Shown one piece after another: positions 25,757 to 34,794 of a DNA stretch of 64,000 nt. The stretch spans positions 1 through 64,000 of the forward strand of contig ONKF01000020.1 of the NCBI GenBank assembly GCA_900318335.1, in the 5' to 3' direction. The stretch's first letter is position 1; each line of letters opens with the position of its first letter. A program made the position numbers and the translations under genes. The notes below the pieces were generated by a model, which was given only the letters and a program-made list of their open reading frames with translations, made no database searches and had not been told where the DNA came from. Source of the DNA: an uncultured Prevotellaceae bacterium (GTDB lineage Bacteria > Bacteroidota > Bacteroidia > Bacteroidales > Muribaculaceae).

Positions 25757-27838
25757 ATGCGCAAATTGTTTTTCATGCTGCTTGTAGCAGCGATTACAAC
25801 ACTGAGCGGTTCCGCTCTGACCGTAAACAACACGGCAGGTAATTTGGCCCAGTCTGTAAGCAATGCTGGGACGGTTACCACACTGGTGGTGACGGGTACC
25901 ATGGACGCTAGCGACTTTGTGTTCATCACCAATTCGATGCCTTCATTGACCTCGATCAACCTGTCGGGGGTATCCATTGTCCCCTATAACAAGGGCAATG
26001 CGCTGTATGGCACGGTGACGAATTATAATGCTAACGAGATTCCCCGTACGGCATTCTTCGGCAAGAAGCTCACCAGTGTGACGCTGCCTTCCAACCTCCA
26101 GAGCATCGGATATGCCGCGTTTGCCGGCTGCTACCAGTTGCGTAGCATCACGATTCCCGCCTCGGTGGCCATCATTGATGATTATGCTTTCTCGGGCAGT
26201 GGCCTGACCAGTATCGTGGTTCCCCAGTCGGTTCAGATTATGGGCAAGGGTGTGTTCTCGCGTTGCGAGTCGCTCACCAGTGCGACCATCAATAGCTGGT
26301 TCATCGGTGACTTTGCCTTCTTGGGCGACATCAAGCTTGCCAATGTTTCGGTCGGTGCCAGTGTTGACATGATTGGCCGTGGTGCCTTCAACGGTTGCAC
26401 GCTACTGAGCACTATCAACTTTGACCCCGCTTGCCGCATGACCCGTATCGATGAAGAGGCCTTCATCAACTCGGGCCTGCAGAACATTGATGTCAAGTCC
26501 CTGGGCGTTGGTACCGTGGGCGACTGGGCGTTTGCTCAGACCAAGCTCCGCAACCTGGCCCTTGCCGACGAGATGACTGTCCTGGGTGACGGTGCGCTTG
26601 CCCACAACCCGTTGTTGACGAGTGTAACCCTGCCCGGCTTGGCTCAGACCCATCACAATGGCCATTTCAACGCACCTGGTGTTCAACGTTCGCTTGAGCG
26701 CATCAACGACTACACATTTGCTGGTGATGCCCTGCTGCAAGCCGGCAATATGCTCAAGAATGATGTTGAGACAATTGGCGATTATGCCTTCTATAACGTG
26801 AGTGCCGCTATCGACACCATGCGTCTGCCTGCCAGCATTAACTATCTGGGCGAGCGCGCGATGGCTGGTATGACCGGAATGCGTGCCCTCAAGGTCGACG
26901 CTACCGAGGTTCCCGAACTTGGCGCCGATGTATGGGCCGGTGTTAACCAGCACTCGGTTCCCCTGATCACGGCTTCTGAAGAGGTGGCCGAGCTCTACAA
27001 GGCGGCTGACCAGTGGATGAACTTCTTCTTTGATGCAGGTTTCATCCTGGGTGATGTGAATGGTGATGGTGTGGTTGCCATCAATGATGTCACCACATTT
27101 ATTGACTACCTGCTGGGTGGCGGATTTGAGATTGACGTGCGTGCTGCCGACTTCAATGGTGACGGCAAAGCCACTATTGCTGACGTGACCGGTCTCATCG
27201 ACATTTTGCTGAACGGCAATACCAGGACCTCAATTCAGATTATCCGCACGAAGCTGAGCAACCGCTTGGCTTCGACCGCCGATGCGCTTGTCATGTCGGC
27301 AATCACCCTGCGTTCGGGAGATACCCGCACGATTGAGGTTGCATTGAACAACCGTGACTATGACTACACTGCTTTGCAATGTGAACTGGTACTGCCCGAG
27401 GGTGTAGAGCTGGTCGGTGTTGAAGGAATCGAACGTGGTCTGCACCACAAGTTCTATGCTAATCGCCAGAATGGTGACGAGAATGTTTACTGCCTGATTG
27501 GTCTTTCAGACAAGCTTAACAAGTTTGCCGGCCATGAGGGTAACATCCTGCGTTTGACCGTTAGCGCCAACGAGGACTTCGACGCTGCCGATGCCGAGAT
27601 CATCCTCAAGGATGTATTGCTGGTTAACATGGCGCACCGTCTGTGCCTCACCAGCGATGTTGTCAGCAAGGTGAACGACGCTTCGGGCGTTGAGCAGATC
27701 ACCGGCGACAAGGAGATTGCCAACATCCGCTACATCAACGTGGCCGGTCAGGAAAGCGATGCTCCGTTCGACGGCTTGAATATCGTAATCACCACCTATG
27801 TTGACGGTACGAGCACGACTGTTAAGGTGCTGAAGTAA
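25757..27838 (+). CDS. BspA-like leucine-rich-repeat surface protein with dockerin- and cohesin-like modules
   Basis: 693 residues from ATG 25757, the start that gives the signal peptide RKLFFMLLVAAITTLSGSA. Residues about 50-400 are LRR_5/BspA repeats (SVTLPSNLQSIGYAAFAGC, LRSITIPASVAIIDDYAF). Next is a dockerin-like pair (GDVNGDGVVAINDV, ADFNGDGKATIADV, each with IDxLL). A beta-sandwich of cohesin-like pattern follows (SGDTRTIEVALNNRDYDYT, LQCELVLPEGVEL). The last ~35 residues (IRYINVAGQESDAPFDGLNI) look like a sorting cassette also seen in the gene at 44417. BspA proteins bind host or mucus targets. Having a dockerin-like and a cohesin-like module in one chain is notable. Confidence 0.8.
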   Translation: MRKLFFMLLVAAITTLSGSALTVNNTAGNLAQSVSNAGTVTTLVVTGTMDASDFVFITNSMPSLTSINLSGVSIVPYNKGNALYGTVTNYNANEIPRTAFFGKKLTSVTLPSNLQSIGYAAFAGCYQLRSITIPASVAIIDDYAFSGSGLTSIVVPQSVQIMGKGVFSRCESLTSATINSWFIGDFAFLGDIKLANVSVGASVDMIGRGAFNGCTLLSTINFDPACRMTRIDEEAFINSGLQNIDVKSLGVGTVGDWAFAQTKLRNLALADEMTVLGDGALAHNPLLTSVTLPGLAQTHHNGHFNAPGVQRSLERINDYTFAGDALLQAGNMLKNDVETIGDYAFYNVSAAIDTMRLPASINYLGERAMAGMTGMRALKVDATEVPELGADVWAGVNQHSVPLITASEEVAELYKAADQWMNFFFDAGFILGDVNGDGVVAINDVTTFIDYLLGGGFEIDVRAADFNGDGKATIADVTGLIDILLNGNTRTSIQIIRTKLSNRLASTADALVMSAITLRSGDTRTIEVALNNRDYDYTALQCELVLPEGVELVGVEGIERGLHHKFYANRQNGDENVYCLIGLSDKLNKFAGHEGNILRLTVSANEDFDAADAEIILKDVLLVNMAHRLCLTSDVVSKVNDASGVEQITGDKEIANIRYINVAGQESDAPFDGLNIVITTYVDGTSTTVKVLK

Positions 27839-27866
27839 ACGCATTGTCATTCTGTCAGAATCAAGA

Positions 27867-27899
27867 CGAGGCGTCCTGTGAAACCCACAGGGCGCCTCG
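27867..27899 (+). terminator. Hairpin after the BspA-like gene
   Basis: A 14-bp stem CGAGGCGTCCTGTG / CACAGGGCGCCTCG with one G-T pair and a 5-nt loop. It is followed by a weak T stretch (gcatttt). Confidence 0.65.
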
Positions 27900-27945
27900 G
27901 TGCATTTTGGCATGATGGATGGCAACTGAATTGCGGGATTTTATG

Positions 27946-27953
27946 TATATTTG
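27946..27953 (+). promoter_or_regulatory. -7 box before the histidine phosphatase pair
   Basis: TATATTTG lies 30 bp before the ATG; no good -33 box is seen. Confidence 0.5.
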
Positions 27954-27982
27954 CAACATCAATATAAATCACTGGTATTTCT

Positions 27983-29281
27983 ATGAGAAGAATTCTTTCG
28001 GTTTTCACTTTGGTGCTCGTGGGCGTGATAGCTCTCACCGCAGGAGTGCGTGAAGATTTCAAGGCTAACCCCAAGTTGAGCGCAAACAATTATCAGGCCT
28101 ATCCCGTGTCGGGTTTTCCCGCCATTACGGCACCCCCGGCAGGCTATGAGCCGTTTTTCATCAACCATTACGGCCGCCACGGCAGCCGCTGGCTCATCAA
28201 TGATAAGAAATATACCTATCCCCTGCAGATGCTGGAGAAGGGCGAGCGCAACGGCAAGCTCACGCGCCGTGGCCAGGAGGTGCTTAATATCCTGCGCGAG
28301 GTGCATGACGCAAGCCATGGCCGCCTGGGCGAGTTGAGCGATATCGGTGCCGAGCAGCACCAGGGCATCGCGCGCCGCATGTTCCAGAATTTCCCGCAGG
28401 TCTTCCAGGATGGCGCCCCGGTGGTGGCACGCTCGACGATTGTCATCCGTTGCATCTTGTCGATGCAGAACGAGGTGGATGTGCTGGCATCACTTAATCC
28501 CCACCTGCGCATCTATACCGATGCCAGCGAGGCGACCATGTATTACATGAACTATAGTGACAGTGTGGCAAGATTCTTGCGTGAATCTCAGTCTGGCTTG
28601 GTCGTGAAATACAAGGATAAGTGGATCAATCCTAAGGGCATGTTGAAGAAACTGTTCACCGACCAGGGCTTTGCCCGTGACAGTATCGACGATGCTCGCA
28701 AGATGATGATTTACTTGATGGAGGTGACTGGCAATATGCAGAGCCACCATCAGTTTGAGGATATCAATCTGTATGACCTGTTCAGCGATGATGACATCTA
28801 CAGCGTGTGGCGTTACAATAACGCCTATTGGTATATCCACTCGGCCGAGACACCCCTGACCCAGTGCCGTGTCGATTATATGGAGGCCAACTTGCTGCGC
28901 AATTTCATAGAGGATGCCGACCGCGCCATCACCAGTGGCAACCCGACACCTGGCGCATCGCTGCGCTTTGGCCACGAGAGTGTGGTGCTGCCCCTGTGTT
29001 GCCTGATGGGCCTGAATGGAGCTGACTTCCGCACGACTGACCTCGAGAACCTGGACAAGTACTGGCAGAGCTACAAGATTTTCCCGATGGCCGTCAATAT
29101 CCAGTTTGTGTATTTCCGCAAGGCTGGCAGTGATGATGTCCTGATGCTGCCGTTGCTCAACGAGCGCGAGGCTACCTTGCCTGTCGAGACCGACGTGGCT
29201 CCCTATTACCACTGGATCGACGTGCGCGACTACTTTATCGACAAACTTTCCCGTCAACCCATTATCGACCTGAAAAAATGA
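27983..29281 (+). CDS. Secreted histidine acid phosphatase, copy 1
   Basis: 432 residues with a signal peptide (FTLVLVGVIALTAG). The active-site motif is HYGRHGSRW (about 55-63), matching the RHGxR of branch-2 histidine phosphatases. The partner motif LRFGHESVVLPL (about 330) gives the HE/HD proton donor. Family members hydrolyse phosphate monoesters including phytate; which substrate is used here cannot be read. The next gene is a clear paralogue whose start overlaps the stop by 4 bp (ATGA), so both are made from one message, probably periplasmic or surface-located. Confidence 0.88.
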   Translation: MRRILSVFTLVLVGVIALTAGVREDFKANPKLSANNYQAYPVSGFPAITAPPAGYEPFFINHYGRHGSRWLINDKKYTYPLQMLEKGERNGKLTRRGQEVLNILREVHDASHGRLGELSDIGAEQHQGIARRMFQNFPQVFQDGAPVVARSTIVIRCILSMQNEVDVLASLNPHLRIYTDASEATMYYMNYSDSVARFLRESQSGLVVKYKDKWINPKGMLKKLFTDQGFARDSIDDARKMMIYLMEVTGNMQSHHQFEDINLYDLFSDDDIYSVWRYNNAYWYIHSAETPLTQCRVDYMEANLLRNFIEDADRAITSGNPTPGASLRFGHESVVLPLCCLMGLNGADFRTTDLENLDKYWQSYKIFPMAVNIQFVYFRKAGSDDVLMLPLLNEREATLPVETDVAPYYHWIDVRDYFIDKLSRQPIIDLKK

Positions 29282-30597
29282 AACACTTCACATTATATAT
29301 TTTAGTCCTGACGGCATGCCTCACCATGAGTGCCGCTACGCCCCGCAAGCAGGTGACCAGCAACTTTGACCGTTCGGCAAGCAACCATTATGCATACCCC
29401 TATGGCAACGATGTGGATGTGCCCACCCTGACCGCTGCTCCAGCGGGTTATGAGCCTTTCTACATCGACCACTATGGCCGTCATGGCAGCCGCTGGTTGA
29501 CCAATGCCAAGACCTATTCCCGTCCCATCAAGGAGTTGACCCGCGCTAAGGAAGCCGGGATGCTCAACATGCAAGGCCAGCGTCTGTTAACCGCGTTGTC
29601 GCTTGTCAATGAGTTCTCCCTGAGGCGTGCTGGGGACTTGAGTGACATCGGTGCCGAGCAGCACCAGCAGATTGCAGGCCGCATGTTCAAGAATTTCCCC
29701 GAGGTATTCAAGGGCGATGCCCGTGTGGATGCGCGCTCTACGGTCATTATCCGCTGCATCTTGTCGATGCAGAACGAGACGATGACCCTGCGTTCGCTTA
29801 ATCCGTCGCTGCGCATCACCACCGATGCCAGCTACCACGACATGTACTACATGGGGTGGGGTTATGGCGAGGATACCTTGGCCAATCAGTTGCGCAAGAC
29901 CATGGATCCCATCTCCAATGGGATGTATGAACGCTATCTGCATCCCGAACGCTTCATCTCCCAGCTGGTTAACGATAACGCCTGGGCCGCTGCCAACATG
30001 GATTGCCGTCAGTTGATGCGCGACGTGTTTGACGTGGCTGGTTCGCTGCAGGGCCATCACGATTTTGAAGACATCAACCTGTACAGCTACTTCTCGAGTG
30101 ACGAGATTTTTGAATTGTGGCGCTTGAAGAACATCTACTGGTATATCCATTGGGCCAACGCACCCCAGAATGGTAATCGCATGCCATTTATCGAACGAGC
30201 CCTGCTGCGCGACATGATTGAGAAGGCAGACCATGCCATCGCCACGGGCGAGCATGGCGCGTCGTTGCGCTTCGGCCACGAGACCTGTGTGCTGCCCCTT
30301 GCCTGCCTCATGGAACTCGACAACGTCAATTACAGTTGTGACAACCTGGACGAACTGCACCTCTACTGGCAGGATTACAACACCATTCCCAAGGCCTGCA
30401 ACATCCAGATGATATTCTACCGTCCCGTCGGCACGGCTGGCAACAATGCTGACAACATCCTGGTCAAGGTTCTGCTCAACGAGCACGAAGCCCAGCTCCC
30501 CGTCAAGGCCCTGAATGGCCCCTACTACCGTTGGAGCGACCTGCGCCGCTACTACGACACTAAACTGTCCACCCCCACCAACTGGTCCGTAAAATAA
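29278..30597 (+). CDS. Secreted histidine acid phosphatase, copy 2
   Basis: 439 residues, paralogous along its whole length to the upstream gene (shared APAGYEPF, DIGAEQHQ, IRCILSMQNE, QGHHDFEDINLY). Signal peptide LYILVLTACLTMSAA. Active site HYGRHGSRW and LRFGHETCVLPLACL. The two copies differ in many surface residues, so the duplication is not recent. The ATGA overlap implies coupled translation. A strong terminator follows at 30681. Confidence 0.88.
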   Translation: MKHFTLYILVLTACLTMSAATPRKQVTSNFDRSASNHYAYPYGNDVDVPTLTAAPAGYEPFYIDHYGRHGSRWLTNAKTYSRPIKELTRAKEAGMLNMQGQRLLTALSLVNEFSLRRAGDLSDIGAEQHQQIAGRMFKNFPEVFKGDARVDARSTVIIRCILSMQNETMTLRSLNPSLRITTDASYHDMYYMGWGYGEDTLANQLRKTMDPISNGMYERYLHPERFISQLVNDNAWAAANMDCRQLMRDVFDVAGSLQGHHDFEDINLYSYFSSDEIFELWRLKNIYWYIHWANAPQNGNRMPFIERALLRDMIEKADHAIATGEHGASLRFGHETCVLPLACLMELDNVNYSCDNLDELHLYWQDYNTIPKACNIQMIFYRPVGTAGNNADNILVKVLLNEHEAQLPVKALNGPYYRWSDLRRYYDTKLSTPTNWSVK

Positions 30598-30680
30598 AAG
30601 ACTTTGCTTCAAAACAGGACTAACTCATTTTCTGCACTCATTCTAAGATGGTACTGTGTTTCTTTTACTGTTTAGAAAAC

Positions 30681-30715
30681 ATATCCTCCATGCCGATTTA
30701 GGGCATGGAGGATAT
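30681..30715 (+). terminator. Terminator of the phosphatase pair
   Basis: A perfect 14-bp stem ATATCCTCCATGCC / GGCATGGAGGATAT with a 7-nt loop and then TGTTGTTTG. Confidence 0.85.
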
Positions 30716-30738
30716 TGTTGTTTGAGATAATTTAGAGT

Positions 30739-30912
30739 TTATAGACTGCTTAATAGGCGATCGATGAGATCGGTCATGTTGCTAATTGTGGCTTTGACAT
30801 CACCATTCACATTACCCTCTTCTTGAGGAATAGCCTCAATGTGAGCAAAGCTATTCAACCAATCAGTAGTTCTATATTGTCCTATCTACCCAGTAGTAAC
30901 ATATAATGTTTC
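30739..30912 (-). pseudogene. Remnant of a BspA-like dockerin protein
   Basis: On the minus strand one frame reads ETLYVTTG-stop-IGQYRTT, then DWLNSFAHIEAI and GNVNGDVKATISNMTDLI, ending DRLLSSL-stop. This is the junction between a BspA repeat end and a dockerin half-module. It has an internal stop, a lost Gly/Asp in the calcium loop (NGDVK for NGDGK) and no start. It is the only coding trace in the 459-bp gap between the phosphatases and the next gene. Confidence 0.7.
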
Positions 30913-30970
30913 AGTTTTTATTCGGGAGGCAAGAAGATTCTGTTGTTATTGTTATTAAACTAGAATTTTG

Positions 30971-31001
30971 TTTGTAAATTGAAAGTGAATTAGTATATTT
31001 G
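30971..31001 (+). promoter_or_regulatory. Promoter of the dockerin-bearing surface protein
   Basis: TTTG (30971-30974), a 19-bp spacer and TATATTTG (30994-31001): a full consensus match. The leader is about 50 nt. Confidence 0.75.
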
Positions 31002-31056
31002 CGGTTGGAATTGTTAGGATTAGTATTTTATTATTCATTTTTTAATTTCTCGACTC

Positions 31057-33348
31057 ATGAAACAGCTTTTATTCTCATTATTGATGCTCATGGCGGTCCA
31101 AACGGCACAGGCCTATTGTATCACGATTATACCCACGGGACGCACAAGTACATCTAATAGTATCGAATTCTCGATAGATGATATGAAGGTTTCACTTTAC
31201 CGTGCGATTGACGATGGGGCGTATATCAAGATTTCAGCTAATGGATATTTGGATTTCTCTACACCCTGCCATCAGTACATTACCAGGGTTGTGCTGGAAT
31301 GTGCCAGTCCTGATGATGAAGCCTATGGTCCTGCCCATATTTGGACATATAGGGGCACGTACTCCTATGATGGCATATATGGCATTTTGGACGGGGGAAA
31401 AGATTATGCAAGTTTAAAAGTTACTGATGAAATATGGATAAAAAGGATTCGCGTCTATTTTGACCGGCAGGATGGTCTGTCCATCTTCCCAAGGTCAACT
31501 ACCCAATACACTAATCAATATCAAGCCAGTCATTTCAAGGTGAACATCAGTTCGTCTTATTATGATGCCAAGATTTACTACACTCTCGACGGGTCCACAC
31601 CCACCGTTAACTCCACTGAGTTTATTAATTCTTTTAAATTAAGCCAGGATGCGACGGTCAAGGCCATTGTGGTCCGGGATGGGGCTGTAATTGACTCAGC
31701 GAGCACCAGTTATCAATGTGTGAATGATGCGGCCTACGTAAATAATATTAATGAGAGTTTGGCAGTGCCCGACGGAACTCCAGTCAGATTTAAGAATCCG
31801 ATATATGTGGTAAGACAGATGGGGCCATGCCTGTGGGTGAAAGACGATTCAGGTTACGCCTTGATCCTGGGAGACTGTAGCCAGAATTACTTCATGGGGA
31901 ATGAGATTGCCCAAGTCAATAGTGGTTACTGGTTCCCTTATGACTTTGGTGTTACCAAGGCCACCATTAACGGAATTCCTGTGCTCACTAAGCCTGGAGG
32001 ATTCCACGCGGCGCGTCGTGGCAGAAATGTGGAGGTGGAACCTGAAGCCGTTTCTTTAAGCCAAGTGAATATGGACAAGTTTGCCCACTACGTCTATGTG
32101 GAGAACCTGACCATAAGCGCCGGGGAGGAAGGCCAGAGTTATCTTCTCACCGATGAAGCGGGCAACATATGCAAGGCCGACTTTAGCACAATGAACATCA
32201 ATGTGCCTGGCGACTTGGGACAGCCTTACAACATCCATGCGATTGTGGGTGCTGATAGCATAGGCACCCCCGAACTGATTGTACTCAAAGCACCGGTTGG
32301 CAATGATGGAGAAGAACCTCTCTTAATCACTCCCAGCCAAGTTGGGCCGTCTACTTGTGGTCACCAAGTATTCATGAAGCAAATACAGGATTTTGAGGTC
32401 CGCGACATCTGCGATTATGAGGGTGAGTCTTGTGAGAGCTATATCCCTTTCACTTATGTAGTAGCCGCTGTGTTATGTTGGAGCTATGATGTCGAGGGGG
32501 AAGTAGAAAGTTACAAGTATTGGTCATCTGGTGATTTTGTGACAGGGTATCGCTTAAGGATATCTAATTTTATTCTCTATCATAATCTTTACGATACGGC
32601 CGATGTAAAGCGCATTAAATCTTTATATAGATTGAGAGATAATAAAGACTTCTACTTGAGTGGGCATTTCACTGAGCCGCTCACTGCCGTTTATCAGAAC
32701 GGAGATTACCTGTATGTGCGCGACAGCTATGGCGACTACGGGCTTGTTCTCGGCCCTCTTGACGCCCAGTTCACTAATGGAGACATGATCTATGATGCCA
32801 AGGCTCAATCCTATAATGATGGTGGTGTGGATTTCATCACTGCTGCCGACGTATCATCATTTGTGCCCGGTGGCCACCAGGAGGCTGTTTTGCCTAAGGT
32901 GTTGGCCATCGAGGCTGTGACGGGGGATATAGTACATAACTACATTCGCCTCAACGGAGTGAGACTCGCCGGTGATGATAGCCAAGGTCTCCAATCGATG
33001 GCCGACGACACGGGCACGTTACCATTGCTCAACCTGTTCGGCATAGAGATTACAACCGATGGCGGTGGCGATGTGGGCCGATATGACGTGAACGGTGACG
33101 GTATTGTGAATATCAGCGATGCTGCCACATTGATAGACAGGCTCCTGTCTCACAGCCCCATGCTGCGTGCAACACGACCCGATGGCACCTATGACGTGAC
33201 TGGCTTTGTGGCCATGCAAGATAACGTGTTACAATTCTATCCTGTAGAGATTGTGCCTCATCACCTCGATGGTGACATCGATGCCGATGGCAATGTCAAC
33301 ATCGGTGACATCACCTCACTCATGGACTTTATCCTCAGCAGCAAATAG
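31057..33348 (+). CDS. Secreted multidomain protein with C-terminal dockerin-like modules
   Basis: 763 residues with signal peptide FSLLMLMAVQTAQA. A beta-rich N-terminal domain is followed at about 165-230 by a chitobiase/FN3-like domain with YYTLDGSTPTVNS (CHB_HEX_C_1 type). Two OB-like beta regions follow, each with a 'YVRD..GDYGLVLG' or 'WVKDDSGYALILG' theme. One dockerin loop is DVNGDGIVNISDAATLIDRL. The second (DIDADGNVNIGDITSLMDFI) stands at the very end. About 45 residues separate the two halves, which is unusual. Function is unknown; it is probably on the surface. The gene is less GC-rich than its neighbours. Confidence 0.75.
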   Translation: MKQLLFSLLMLMAVQTAQAYCITIIPTGRTSTSNSIEFSIDDMKVSLYRAIDDGAYIKISANGYLDFSTPCHQYITRVVLECASPDDEAYGPAHIWTYRGTYSYDGIYGILDGGKDYASLKVTDEIWIKRIRVYFDRQDGLSIFPRSTTQYTNQYQASHFKVNISSSYYDAKIYYTLDGSTPTVNSTEFINSFKLSQDATVKAIVVRDGAVIDSASTSYQCVNDAAYVNNINESLAVPDGTPVRFKNPIYVVRQMGPCLWVKDDSGYALILGDCSQNYFMGNEIAQVNSGYWFPYDFGVTKATINGIPVLTKPGGFHAARRGRNVEVEPEAVSLSQVNMDKFAHYVYVENLTISAGEEGQSYLLTDEAGNICKADFSTMNINVPGDLGQPYNIHAIVGADSIGTPELIVLKAPVGNDGEEPLLITPSQVGPSTCGHQVFMKQIQDFEVRDICDYEGESCESYIPFTYVVAAVLCWSYDVEGEVESYKYWSSGDFVTGYRLRISNFILYHNLYDTADVKRIKSLYRLRDNKDFYLSGHFTEPLTAVYQNGDYLYVRDSYGDYGLVLGPLDAQFTNGDMIYDAKAQSYNDGGVDFITAADVSSFVPGGHQEAVLPKVLAIEAVTGDIVHNYIRLNGVRLAGDDSQGLQSMADDTGTLPLLNLFGIEITTDGGGDVGRYDVNGDGIVNISDAATLIDRLLSHSPMLRATRPDGTYDVTGFVAMQDNVLQFYPVEIVPHHLDGDIDADGNVNIGDITSLMDFILSSK

Positions 33349-33387
33349 GGAAAGGCCGGTAGGGTTTGGCTTGTGGCATCAAGTGCC

Positions 33388-34644
33388 CTAAGGGAGAAGG
33401 GCGCTGTAGACCTGCTGGTAGTTGCGGGCTGCGATGGGCTCGGCATAGGTGGCCAGGGCTGCAGCACGGGCCTGCTGGCGCAGGGTGGCCAGGCGGTTGT
33501 CGTCGAGGCACCATGCGATGCCGTGGGCAAAGTCGTTGCTGTCCTTGTAGCGGGCGACGTAGCCGTCGCGCTCGTGGCTGATCATCTCGGGGATGCCGCC
33601 GACGTTGAAGCCCACGCAGGGCGTGCCACAGGCCATGGCCTCGACAATGGTGTTGGGCAGGTTGTCCTGCAACGACGGGGTGACAAATAGGTCAACGGCG
33701 TTGTATAATTGGGCGATTTCGGCCTCGTTGTTCAGGTAGCCCACAGTATAGACGGGTAGGGGCAGGGCCGATTTTACCGCCTGGGCGTCACCCCCCAGCA
33801 CTACGACACCCATCTCGCTTGCCAGGTCAGGGTGGCTGTGCATCAGGTGCTCACAGGCCTCCTCGAGATAGCGGAAACCCTTGCGCTCGTCGGTGATGCG
33901 CTGGGCGCCGAACAGTAGCAGCCTTTTGTCGGCAGGCAGCCCATGCCGCTCACGTGCCGTGGCTTGGTCCATGGGGGTGAACACATCGGTGTCGATGGCA
34001 TTGGGGACGTTGGTGACCAGGTGGCCCTGGGTCAGGGGACTCTTGCGGGCCAGGTCGGCAATCCAGCGGCTACAGCCGACAAAGGCCAGCGCCTTGCCGC
34101 TATAGATAGCCCGCTTGCGGTCAAACACGCGCCGTGCCAAGTCCGTGCCGATGCCGCCCCGCGTGAGCATGGGACAATGGCAACACTGCGACTGGTACTT
34201 GTCGCAATCGCCCGAGTAGTGGCAGATGCCCGTGAAATACCACTGGTCGTGCATCGTCATCACGACGGGTTTTCCCGAAGCCATAATACGTTCCAAATCA
34301 CTTAACGAGAGAAAACCCTGGTTAACCCAATGCAGATGGATAATATCAGCCTGGCGGAACACCTCCATTCGCGTGATGTCGGTTCCCGCGTTGGCGATAT
34401 CGACTTGGAACAGATTGCGCTTGCTCAGCCCGTTGGCGAGCCAGATGACGCCGCGTTCCCACAGGAAGTTGGCCCGCAGTCTCCACGACGGCTCGATACT
34501 GGTCACGCTGGGCGAGTCGGTTTTGCGGTCACGCACCAGCATCGTCGCCTCGACGCCATTGTGGTTCAAGGCATGTAACAGGCGGTTGGCTGCGATGGCC
34601 GCACCGCCAGTCCGCTCGGCTGTATTGACAATCAGGATGCGCAT
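33388..34644 (-). CDS. GT4-family glycosyltransferase
   Basis: 418 residues from ATG 34642-34644, where the Rossmann start MRILIVNTAERTGGAAIAA begins. GT-B fold: N-terminal acceptor domain, then LLLFGAQRITDERKGFRYLE, and the donor-binding end with VDLFVTPSLQDNLPNTIVEAMACGTPCVG, which includes the EX7E-type region. It transfers a sugar from an activated donor, probably for a surface glycan or glycoprotein. Donor and acceptor are not readable. It contains a Cys-rich insert (GDCDKYQSQCCHCP) seen in some wcaC/colanic-acid-like members. It stands alone. Confidence 0.85.
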   Translation of the reverse strand: MRILIVNTAERTGGAAIAANRLLHALNHNGVEATMLVRDRKTDSPSVTSIEPSWRLRANFLWERGVIWLANGLSKRNLFQVDIANAGTDITRMEVFRQADIIHLHWVNQGFLSLSDLERIMASGKPVVMTMHDQWYFTGICHYSGDCDKYQSQCCHCPMLTRGGIGTDLARRVFDRKRAIYSGKALAFVGCSRWIADLARKSPLTQGHLVTNVPNAIDTDVFTPMDQATARERHGLPADKRLLLFGAQRITDERKGFRYLEEACEHLMHSHPDLASEMGVVVLGGDAQAVKSALPLPVYTVGYLNNEAEIAQLYNAVDLFVTPSLQDNLPNTIVEAMACGTPCVGFNVGGIPEMISHERDGYVARYKDSNDFAHGIAWCLDDNRLATLRQQARAAALATYAEPIAARNYQQVYSALLP

Positions 34645-34720
34645 CTTACTTGGCAAAGTTAGCAAAAGTTACCATCATGTCAGTTACATCCGTGTGCTTT
34701 TTTTGGTAAAAAGTGAAAAA

Positions 34721-34752
34721 CAAGGGGTCTCCCATGCGGAAAACCCCTTGTC
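34721..34752 (-). terminator. Terminator of pckA
   Basis: On the minus strand ACAAGGGGT / ACCCCTTGT with a loop, followed by TTTTCACTTTTT. Confidence 0.8.
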
Positions 34753-34794
34753 GCGGAAATATGAAATTTGTTTTATTATTTCCGGATGGATGCG

